Below, in pieces: positions 1 to 7,762 of a stretch of 10,381 nucleotides of DNA. The notes under the pieces are model-generated. The model did not search any database and was not told the origin of the DNA. It saw nothing but the letters and a program-made list of their open reading frames with translations. The position numbers and the translations under genes were made by a program. The number at the start of each line of letters is the position of its first letter. The stretch's first letter is position 1. Source of the DNA: Gryganskiella cystojenkinii (lineage: Eukaryota; Mortierellomycota; Mortierellomycetes; Mortierellales; Mortierellaceae); NCBI GenBank assembly GCA_015852425.1, contig JAAAIG010001125.1, forward strand, positions 1 to 10,381. Reading direction: 5' to 3'.

Positions 1-665
1 AAATTGTGCGCCAACTTTTTTTTAAAAAATGCCAACCTTTTGGTTTTGGCAGTAAAAGAAACAGCAGCAAAGGGAGTATCACAAGAAAGAGAGAGAAAAT
101 AGAGGGATGGTCACACTCCTCTTACACTCTGCTCACGTGAACAATAACAACACAACCGTCTTCGACGACATTGAGCAAACACGCCACTATCTTGTCCGCG
201 ATACACCTTCCTGGCACCTTCTCATACGTTCAAACTCCGTTCAGGCGCCTTCAGCATAAAGCCAGACCGTTGAGGAACGGTGCCAGTTTACTAGTAGAGT
301 TTGATCAGTCACAACTCCCACGCCTTTATCATCACATACGCTCTTGTCAATATCTTGTCACTTTCCAAAGCCTTCTCTACCCTCTTTTTCCCGATTCGAT
401 CTTATTTGTCGTCGACAGGCAGCTCACTCGCTTCTCCGCTTTCAGACTGCGGCCCTCCGTCTTGCAGCTCATTGCTCCCTTTTCCAATTAATAACGCGAA
501 CAATTATTCACTTGATAAGGTAATTTTTCTTTTTCCGAGACTAAACGCTTGCAAAATGACTTGCCAATGCGACCTGGCCTCCTTAGCTGCAGCATGTGGT
601 CAAGGATTGTTCCTCATCCATGCCGACCGTTCGAGAGAGTAGAACGCCATTCGATCTCGTTGAGG
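1..665. other. Intergenic stretch, no supported gene
   Basis: I see no recognisable gene here. Two overlapping plus-strand frames (about 171-491 and 301-642) are open, but their translations resemble no family I know and are rich in Ser, Leu and Phe, as expected from pyrimidine-rich DNA. A purine-rich patch lies near 79-110. The region borders the LINE remnant and may include its 3' flank, but no target-site duplication or poly-A tail was identified. Confidence 0.5.
133..140. promoter_or_regulatory. TCACGTGA palindrome (E-box type)
   Basis: This perfect 8-bp palindrome contains CACGTG, the core bound by bHLH factors of the Cbf1/Tye7/USF class in fungi and other eukaryotes. The same 8-mer recurs at 2100-2107. 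No gene start could be placed just downstream of this copy, so a regulatory role is only a possibility. Confidence 0.2.
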
Positions 666-1118
666 TCACTGACGGCCCGTTTGACACGTTTCTGCGGTCT
701 CAAAGTTTGATGGCGTCGGATAGTTGTTTGTGCTTTTAGAAGATCCTTTAGATCCTGCTGCCCTAGGCCAGTCATGAAACAGGTTGAGAAGGGTAGGTTG
801 TCTTGTGTCCTGGAGGACCGCTAACCGCGCTGCTTCTTTATCCGCCTTGACGTTTCCAAGGTCACCCGCTTGTCCTCGTATCCACACCACGACGGCAGAA
901 CCTGTGGCGACCATATCGGCCAATACTGGCTATAATTGGCTATGTGTTGCGCGAGAGCGCTTCCGGGTCCGAGAGAACACTCCTTGTTGGTGACCATCTC
1001 TTCAAACTGTTGGACGACAGACTGGTTCCGTGCGCACTCTCAGGTCCTGTCCAAGCGGCATGGTGAGGACAGTTTCAAAGACCCCCATGAGTTCTGTCTG
1101 CGTGGTCGAAGTCTTACA
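666..1118 (-). pseudogene. Degenerate LINE fragment: RNase H domain
   Basis: Three blocks in different minus-strand frames together read like the RNase H domain that follows reverse transcriptase in many fungal LINEs. Block 1 (about 1118-1005) reads STTQTELMGVFETVL and keeps the glutamate of the DEDD catalytic set. Block 2 (about 1024-890) reads QSVVQQFEEMVTNKE, the helix that normally follows the third catalytic position. Block 3 (923-666) reads VVWIRGQAGDLGNVKADKEA, the usual WxxGHxGxxGNexAD signature with the last catalytic Asp kept and His replaced by Gln. At least two frameshifts separate the blocks, the Asp expected before block 2 is lost in the frame break, and the N-terminal Asp strand is not found. 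No reverse transcriptase or endonuclease is recognisable upstream, so this is an old 5'-truncated copy. The domain call rests on motif reading, not a search. Confidence 0.72.
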
Positions 1119-1119
1119 A

Positions 1120-1942
1120 TGACGCGCAGTTTGGAGAGCCATGATTGAAAAGGGAGTCGGGAAGTCGAGGATGGCAGGATGGCCGAACTGGAGACGTTTT
1201 CGGAATTATGTTACTGCTTGTTTATTATCTCTGCGACTTTTACACTTCAAAACATGGAGCGGGGCTTGAGCAACGACCGGGATTTTTGCCGAATGAAGTT
1301 CATTCGATCAACGAATACTCTGCGCTGGTTGAGCATGAAAGACGGGGTTTCCCCTGCAGACAACTTGTTCCCTATGTTTTACACTTAAAAAAAGATCCAT
1401 TATTTGTTCCTCTCTACAATCTGCCGCCTTTTTTGGGCATTCTGTTCGCCCCATCGCCACGGAGAGCTAGTGTTGTAGATTTTCTTACGCAAGGTCCCTC
1501 GCAAGCATGGGATCTAAATCATTTTGATTCCGGTAGCGAGCAATTCTGGTACATTGGACGGTATTTTGCATTAGTTCTCGTCAAAGACCCTTCGGTTGAG
1601 TGGTGTCCTCCTTCCAATGACGATTCACTCTGTACCCTATTATTGGTTTCATAACTTGCGCGACCTCAAGGCTCTCACCCCTCCGGCCTCCGGGAGGTAT
1701 ATCCAAGTGGCGTTTTGCGCTCGGATTGTCGTCATATTCTCCGGCCTCTTTGGTTAAGACCCAATGCTCTTTTGGTAAATGGCCTTACTGCTAGTATTCT
1801 AGAACCCGGTTTTGTCAGTGACAGGGTCGATTTTATTATGAACGTTGCTTCGTCAGCGAGACGGACATAAAGTGAAATAAAACAAAACAAAAAAAGAAAG
1901 GCCATGAGCACCATTAAGTGCCCATAGTTCAAAGACAAGATC
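1120..1942. other. Gene-free stretch between LINE remnant and tRNA
   Basis: One 169-codon plus-strand frame (1145-1654) stays open across this DNA, but it overlaps the likely upstream part of the minus-strand LINE remnant and has no match I recognise. In the minus strand, reading continues in frame with RNase H block 1 to about 1200 without a clear motif. The rest is unremarkable apart from the A-rich patch at 1876-1900 that provides the tRNA terminator. Confidence 0.4.
1889..1895 (-). terminator. RNA polymerase III T7 terminator for tRNA-Asn
   Basis: The minus strand has seven consecutive T residues, 47 nt after the tRNA 3' end. It is the first run of four or more T downstream of the tRNA, so it is the likely Pol III stop. 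The implied 3' trailer is longer than usual for a tRNA. Confidence 0.5.
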
Positions 1943-2015
1943 GCTCCCGGGTGGGCTTGAACCACCAACCTCCTGATTAACAGTCAGACGCGCTAACCAA
2001 TTGCGCCACGGAAGC
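1943..2015 (-). tRNA. tRNA-Asn (anticodon GTT), intronless
   Basis: The minus strand folds into a complete 73-nt cloverleaf. The acceptor stem GCTTCCG/CGGGAGC has one T-G pair. The D stem is GCGC/GCGC, the anticodon stem TCTGA/TCAGG encloses the loop CTGTTAA with anticodon GTT at its centre, the variable loop has 5 nt, and the T arm GGTGG/CCACC encloses TTCAAGC. GTT reads AAC and AAU (asparagine). The internal A box (TGGCGCAATTGG) and B box (GGTTCAAGCCC, 1953-1963) match Pol III promoter elements. CCA is not encoded, as expected for a eukaryotic nuclear gene, and there is no intron. The gene diverges from the cyclophilin gene, with 205 bp between the tRNA 5' end and the cyclophilin ATG. Confidence 0.96.
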
Positions 2016-2099
2016 TATTAGGCTTATGGATGCCGGCCTCAGCAATCGGTCTTTGAGTCCGAAGCTCCGATCTGCCATTTCGTCTTCCGCGAGGATAGA

Positions 2100-2107
2100 T
2101 CACGTGA
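2100..2107. promoter_or_regulatory. TCACGTGA E-box upstream of cyclophilin gene
   Basis: A perfect TCACGTGA palindrome (CACGTG core) lies 113 bp upstream of the proposed cyclophilin ATG and 84 bp from the tRNA-Asn 5' end, in the short divergent intergenic region. Its position fits a promoter element for a bHLH factor. Binding is inferred from the core sequence only. Confidence 0.35.
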
Positions 2108-2220
2108 CATCAATATATGTGTTTGAATGTCGCTGCGCCACAACATTCACAAAGAGTCGTCAATGCATGCGCACTGTTTCATTCCTCATCGAAACATACA
2201 CACATACACACCTGCATACC

Positions 2221-2605
2221 ATGGTAAGAAAACGACTCGAGGACAAGGTCCTCCAGGAATGACATTAAACAGGCGGAGTAACTCTTTGATGTCGGGCGAG
2301 GACAACAAGGATATTGGGACTTCTCGTCAAAAATGCATGCAGGAGCTCTGTCATGGACTCGAACAGTCAGAGTTCTGGAGAAGCTAACCTACCCTCCTTT
2401 ATTATCCGTTTGTCACGGCTTTTTATAGTCTGTCACGTTACACACGGATCTGGGAGATCTCAAGCTGGAAGTCTTCTGTGAAAGTGTCCCTAGGACAGCA
2501 GAGGTAAGCAGGGCAACAGGCAGGGATGGTCTAGATACGCTATGGATATAGCAACAAATAAGAAAATCTAGGATAGAGAGCCATGCAAAGATAACCTCTG
2601 ACTGT

Positions 2606-2647
<42 letters not shown>

Positions 2648-3258
2648 TTTTTTGTACCTTTGTTCGTCAACTAAATAGAACTTTTTGGCCCTTTGTGCCA
2701 GTGGATACTATGACAATAACCTGTTCCACCGTAACATCAAAGGATTCATGGTCCAAACGGGTGACCCAACAGGAACTGGGAAAGGAGGCAACTCGATCTG
2801 GGGCAAGAAATTCTCCGACGAACTGCGTGGAGGATTGAAGGTACTATATATACCCTCTGACGAGCTCTCCTTACCGTGTGAACAGCGAACATTGAACTGG
2901 GAATTCGCTGATCTGACTCGGGCTTCATGTAATTCTACTTTGATCGGTATTCTAACAATAATCTTTTTGTGAACTACACAAAAAAAAAAAAAAAAAATAG
3001 CACACAGGAAGAGGTATCGTCTCGATGGCGAACTCTGGGCCGGACACGAACGGATCTCAGTTCTTTATCACATACGACAAACAGCCTCATCTCGACACGA
3101 AGTACACGATCTTTGCCAAAGTCATTGATGGAGCCGACACCACCCTGGATGCGATCGAGAGATTGCCAGTTGATCATAAGAACCGACCCACACAGCCGAT
3201 CCGGATCCTGTCAACGACGATTCATGCCAACCCTATCGCGGAGCGGGAGTCACGTTGA
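2221..3258 (+). CDS. PPIL3: PPIL3-type peptidyl-prolyl isomerase, four coding exons
   Basis: Predicted exons are 2221-2223, 2429-2503, 2679-2840 and 3001-3258, all joined in phase 0, giving 165 aa (about 160 is usual for PPIL3). Introns are 205, 175 and 160 nt with GTAAGA, GTAAGC and GTACTA donors, and CTAAC branch sites at 2384 and 2952. The single-domain cyclophilin starts [19 protein letters not shown], characteristic of PPIL3. By cyclophilin A equivalence the active-site residues R44, F49, M50, Q52, A90, N91, Q100, F102 and L111 are present. The positions of Trp121 and His126 are H110 and Y115, as in other PPIL3 proteins, so weak cyclosporin binding is expected. A119 replaces the common Gly in the FGKV motif. 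Family members isomerise prolyl bonds and associate with the spliceosome in the nucleus. There is no signal peptide. The ATG was chosen because it is followed directly by a strong donor and completes the conserved N-terminus. Confidence 0.93.
2611..2644 (+). repeat. (CT)17 microsatellite in cyclophilin intron 2
   Basis: There are 34 nt of uninterrupted CT dinucleotides in the second intron of the PPIL3-type gene, ending 34 nt before the acceptor AG at 2678. It may serve as part of the polypyrimidine tract. Such tracts vary in length between strains. Confidence 0.95.
2980..2997 (+). repeat. A18 homopolymer abutting a 3' splice site
   Basis: Eighteen consecutive A residues are followed by TAG, which is the acceptor of cyclophilin intron 3. 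The branch site CTAAC is at 2952-2956 and there is no pyrimidine tract next to the acceptor. The acceptor is secure because exon 4 continues the conserved [11 protein letters not shown] motif in frame. Confidence 0.9.
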
Positions 3259-4356
3259 GAATACAAAGAACATCCTTTTTTTAAAAGAAAAATGTTGGTG
3301 ACCCATGTTTTTTTTTTTGCTTTGCATAACGACCACGAGACACACGACTTTACAACCCTGTACAATAGAATATTAAAAAAAAAATCAGACGTATAAAGAA
3401 CAGTTGATTTATGAAGAGTCTTCCATCGATCTGGGCGCCTCGGTGGGGTTGACAGCCTTAATGGCGACTCAGAATGGGGCTGAGCGTCAACAGTGACGAA
3501 ATGGAGACTGGAATTAGTTTTCAATTTTTGGTGGCAAAATGCCTGTGCTGACCAATCAGCGAGGCCGAAATTTTACGTCGACCAATCATCGAGACAAATC
3601 CGAGAAGGACAAAGGCTTCGAGTTGCAAAACCGATGCTGTTGGAGGATGCGGTGGTTGTGGTTGTGGCTGGGACCGTGGTGGCACAGGTGTCAATTGACA
3701 GAGGATCTATGTGGCCAAGAGTTGGGAGCATGGTCAGTTAGCATAACGTGGCAAAGTCTCCTAAATTCCATTCCATTGCCAAGGCGAAAAAGAAAAAAAA
3801 AAATAGGAAGCAGAGCGAGAGGCGATCCGAAGAATAGGGAGCTGATTAAAATAGGTGGCAAAACAAAAACGGAAACAGAAACAGCTTCGAGGAGCAAAAG
3901 AGAAAGGGGAAGAATAGAGAGAAAGAAGAACAACGAAAGAATCGATTCCAGTCTTCTCCAACCGGGTTACTGAAGCAAAGCACGGCCGTACTGGGCTGAG
4001 TACGCTCTCTTTTGATGAAGAGCTGCATTTTTTTCCTTCTTTGAGACCGTCTTCCCATTACTTCTCTCTTCTTCGAGTTTTCTTTTTCTTTCCATTCATT
4101 ATTCTTCTCTCATTCACTTTTTTATCCCTCAAACCACCCCCTTGTTTCTTTCTTCCAGGTTCTCTCCCTTTTCTCTCATACCCTTCCTTCCTTGCTTCCT
4201 TCTTTTCTTTTTCTTGACTTCCTATTCCCTCCCTTCCTTCTTCACTTCTTTTCCTTTTCATTCTTCTTCACCCACTCCTCTGAGCCCCCTCCCCCTTCTT
4301 TTTTCTCTCCTGGTCAGCCGGTACAAGAACAAATAACCCAAGCAGCATAAAAACCA
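3259..4356. other. Intergenic region and leader of the SSH4-like gene
   Basis: No gene is supported in this 1.1-kb stretch. The 3' flank of the cyclophilin gene is A/T-rich, with AATATTAAA near 3369 as a possible weak polyadenylation signal. Two CCAAT boxes lie at 3552 and 3582. 3780-3930 is purine-rich, and about 4020-4316 is strongly pyrimidine-rich on the plus strand, a pattern typical of fungal promoters and 5' leaders. Open frames here on both strands encode biased Lys/Arg/Glu or Ser/Phe/Leu runs and are composition artefacts. Confidence 0.6.
3552..3586 (+). promoter_or_regulatory. Paired CCAAT boxes, 30 bp apart
   Basis: The heptamer CCAATCA occurs at 3552-3558 and again at 3582-3588 in the same orientation, each preceded by GA. 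The CCAAT pentamer is the core site of the HAP/NF-Y complex. The pair lies about 800 bp upstream of the SSH4-like start codon, which would fit a promoter followed by a long pyrimidine-rich 5' UTR. The start of transcription cannot be seen. Confidence 0.45.
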
Positions 4357-7300
4357 ATGGCCTACTCTCCTCGGTCTCGTCAGCAACGACGACAGGACCC
4401 ACGGGACCAATATGCGAAAATGAATTCACTCCAACGAGAGGACAACGTTTACGAAACCTCTCGACAGACAATGGACCGGTGGCAGCAAGAACTCGATTCA
4501 CAACATTACCTCTCCAAGAACTCAATACTTCCTTCTCCTTCTTCTTCTTCTTCTTCTTCTTCGTCACCGTCTTTTCGCGACTACGCAGCACTACAGCTGG
4601 ACGACTATGACCACTCTCCTCCCCAGTCCCTTCAGCTCCCTGGTTCAGGTTATGGAGTAGGAGCAGGAGGAGACAACGACGACGACGGTGGCATGGGCGA
4701 CGACGAGGATGCAACCTGGTTGGTTATTATCGTCTTGGCTACCGCAGTCCTGGTCTTGTTAGCCTCCGCGATCAGGACGTGTAGTGAGCGAGTCGGTTGG
4801 ATGAACCCTCCTTCGGCGTCTGCGACCTCGTCTTCTCCAGGACAGAACAACAACAGCAGTAACGGGGGCAGAGGTGGACTCGGCGCACTGCTGAGCACAC
4901 ATCTGGGTATCGACTTTGGCGGGAGCAGTCAAGGACAGAGTGGTCAAAACTCTCAACAAGGAGGACCAGGAGCAGGTCGTGGTCAACTGGGAGGACCGGG
5001 ACGATACCATTATACGGGGCCGCATACGTACCCAAGAGACGAGGACGCAGACCCGGAACAAACGTTCACGGACGTGGATGAACGATGGGCATTAATGACA
5101 GAGGGACAACGACACTCGTATGTCTCTGCTCGAGGTAATTGTCATTGCGTTTTCCATGCATTCATACATTCATGGGGCTCTTCTTTTTTCAGTTTTGTTC
5201 ATGGGAAACGACCCATTCCCCAGGGGTTTGTGCGAGCTTCATTCCTTGGAACAAATCAATGCACAGATCAATTGGGGGAGGGCAAAAACAAGGGGAGGCA
5301 GGGGCTTGACTGTGTCGCATGGATGGACCAATAACCAAATGTCCCGGGAAGGTGAAAAGGAAAAGGGAGTCGCATGTGTGTCACTGGACAATTCAAAGGG
5401 AACAGGAGGTTGACAGCATGTCAGGATCACAAGGACGCATAGGCAACCCGTCATGCCATTACGTTGTAGCTGTGCTCTTGGAAACAAACAAACAAACGAA
5501 ACGAAGAAGAGGCTGGACAGGGCGAAAAATAGAACATGGACAACCCCGCCCACTCTCTCCCTTTTTTTCTCCTTCATCCCATCCCTTTCCGTTATCTTTT
5601 GCCTTTTGGCTACGGTGGTGGTGAGTAGTGGTGGTAGTCTGGCTGAGTCGTGTCTCTTCATAGGATGGCTATGAACCATGAATCCAGGAGCGGAAGGGCT
5701 CTGCCAGCAGAAAAGAACAAGTGCAGATGGATGGGGACAGAACGGACCAGTTGTTTTTGTTTCTTTGGGAGAGGCACCCGCACCATAACAAACAGACACT
5801 GACACTGAGAAGGGAGAGAAAGAGACAGCAGAAGATCAACTTTGTTCCATCGACCACCAATTCGATCACAGAAAATACTGATGTGGGTGTCAACGACAGT
5901 TGTGAGTGAAGTCACCTGGGTAGGACGAACCTTTTTTCTTCGTCTTTCGTCAGCCCCCTTCCTTCTCATTGATCTCATTTTTGCACTGCAGCTAGCCGAC
6001 GTTTCTCGATTTACGGGCAGATCACAAAACTTGGGAGCAAATCGTAGGGTGTTGATGACATAACGAAAAAAACCAGAAGAGCGCTCTCGACTAACGGTTT
6101 CCTCATTTTCTCTTTACTTCTTCACTATTATGACCTTGTTCAATATTAATTGCAATTGAAACCCTCTTCACATTCGATTGATGACGATTGTATTCTATTT
6201 TTTATTATTTCATTTTTCAAACGAACACAGCCTTCGAAGCAACCCACCCACCCCTCTCGGTACCAACCGACATCTCACTCTCTCAACACATCTCGATCCA
6301 AGAAAAGGGCGTCGCTGCATGGGAATTTGAGGAGGCGATCGTATCCTCGACCCCATTGGAAACCATTCAACCTAACGAGCGGCCTAAGGCATTGCAACCA
6401 TTATCTTCACAACAACAGCAACCACTAAGGAGACAGCAGGCTCATGTTCAGGTGCACGACAGGACAGAGATCTCGTTTCCACCCATGATCGATATGGAGG
6501 CATCTGTTCAAACCAATTTGCCGATGCCAAAAGTCCAGGAAGTCTATTACTGGGAAGTCAAGATGTTTGAAAAGCACGCCGACACCGTCGTCGCCGTCGG
6601 AGTTGCAACCAAGCCCTATCCAAATTCACGGTTACCAGGTAAGACGCATCAGTGAATGGACCCTGCGATGGTTATACTGTAATCATTGGCATGTTAACTG
6701 ACAGATTCTCGCTTATCACTACTATGTTTAGGCTGGAACCGCCACTCGATCGCATATAACTCTCGGGATGGAAGCAAGTACTGCAACTCAATCTTTCAAG
6801 GATACCCCTATGCGCCTTGCTTCTACGAGGGAGATGTGATCGGATGTGGCTACCGACCTCGGACTGGAACATTGTTCTTTACCAGGAACGGCAAACGGAT
6901 GGAGGATGCTTATATGGGATTCGGAGGCGTGTTGCCAACGTCGCTCCCCGAAGGATCCCCCTCAATCTCGCCATCATCGATCGCCAACTTGTTCCCGACC
7001 GTTGGTGCGACGGGGCCTTGTGTCCTTCATGTGAATCTGGGTCAATCCGGGTTCGTCTTTGTAGAGGCCAACGTGAAGAAATGGGGATTGGCACCCGCCA
7101 GCGGATCTCTGGCACCGCCACCAGCTTATGGTCGGGAACGCGGATCAATTCTCTTGGAGTCTGGAGTTCAATCACCGACACTTCAACAGCACCCTCAAGC
7201 ACAACAACAGCGGGCTCGACCCCCATTGAAATCCAGTCAGTCCCGGGCTCGGATCGAGGCAGCCGAGGTTCTCGTCCAAATTGACGAGGATGTGGATGCA

Positions 7301-7762
7301 AGAGTTCCTGGAGCAAGGAAACACCAGTTTGTTGCGGGAGAGTCCCTTGGATCTGGATCCGGGTCTGGGTCCAACAATGGGAATGCGACGACAGGTTCTG
7401 GTGGTACCGCTGAGGGAAAACGATCGAGTCTTTTGAACCTGATCCAATCTGCGACCTCTCCAACGCCACCACCGCCGTCTCAACCCCAAAACTTTTCCTT
7501 GTCCAACATGCATGGCGGGGACGCATCTTTGGATCCTTCATTGCTACCACCACCAGAGTATGAGGAGACGGCCCCGGAATCCTCTGATGCTGTAAGCTCA
7601 AAGACAGGCGGTGCAAGACGGGCGAGGGCCGAGAGTGAGGATGAGGCGACGGCGCTGATCGCAGAAACAATCTCGAGGCCTGTGGGTCGTATTGGCGCGG
7701 TCAGGAGCGGTCGAAAACGGAGCGGGACCGTAGGTAGTTCCTCAAGTGCTAGTCGGCGGTAG
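4357..7762 (+). CDS. SSH4: Ssh4/Ear1-like SPRY-domain Rsp5 adaptor, three exons
   Basis: Exons 4357-5134, 6231-6638 and 6732-7762 join in phase 1 to give 738 aa. Residues 1-120 are polar, with a Ser run (62-70) and an acidic/Gly segment. 121-139 is a single transmembrane helix (WLVIIVLATAVLVLLASA). A Gly/Gln-rich linker follows. The SPRY region begins near SQHISIQEKGVAAWEFE (277-293) and runs to VKKWGLAP (510-517), including EVYYWEVKMFEK, ATKPYP, GDVIGCGYRPRTGTLFFTRN and FPTVGATGPC. PPAY (525-528) lies in the fungal SLAPPPxYG motif, and PPEY is at 669-672. In yeast, Ssh4 and Ear1 are membrane adaptors that bind Rsp5 WW domains through PPxY and direct ubiquitination of endosomal and vacuolar proteins; the same role is inferred here. 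The ATG has a good context (accaATGG). Oddities are a 1,096-nt first intron and two extra loops in SPRY. Confidence 0.93.
4540..4566 (+). repeat. TCT repeat encoding a serine run
   Basis: Eight TCT codons followed by TCG encode nine consecutive serines (residues 62-70) in the cytosolic or lumenal N-terminal tail of the Ssh4-like protein. It is a short tract that could vary in length. Confidence 0.85.
5135..6230 (+). other. Intron 1 of the SSH4-like gene, 1,096 nt
   Basis: The donor is GTAATT and the acceptor AACACAG. Joining them gives SARAFEATHPPLSVPTDISL in frame, which fits the conserved region just before SPRY in fungal homologues as I recall them, so no intermediate exon seems to be missing. 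The interior has open frames on both strands (minus 5239-5805; plus 5319-5624) without recognisable domains. A perfect CTAAC at about 6090-6094 lies roughly 140 nt from the acceptor, and a weaker TGATGAC lies near 6180. The length is well above the 93-205 nt of the other introns in this window. Confidence 0.8.

Noticed and set aside
541..642. Short frame from the ATG at 556, after a GTAATTTTT that could be a leader intron donor
   Set aside because: The peptide of about 28 residues ends before the LINE remnant and shows no conserved motif. It could be a truncated gene start, but nothing supports this.
1145..1654. 169-codon plus-strand open frame
   Set aside because: It has no recognised motif and no visible promoter or polyadenylation signal, and it begins inside the region in frame with the minus-strand LINE remnant. 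Length alone is not enough. A protein search with no hit would confirm the rejection.
3539..3973. 144-codon plus-strand open frame rich in Lys, Arg and Glu
   Set aside because: It overlaps the CCAAT boxes, and its second half is just the purine-rich block at 3780-3930. There is no recognisable domain.
5118..5123. GTATGT as an alternative donor for SSH4-like intron 1
   Set aside because: It is a good donor consensus, but joining it to the acceptor at 6230 throws the conserved SPRY-proximal sequence out of frame, while GTAATT at 5135 keeps it in frame.
5239..5805. 188-codon minus-strand open frame inside the long SSH4-like intron, a possible nested gene
   Set aside because: The translation is rich in Ser, Pro, Phe and Leu without any recognisable domain, and reads like low-complexity DNA. 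Antisense RNA-seq would be needed to revive it.
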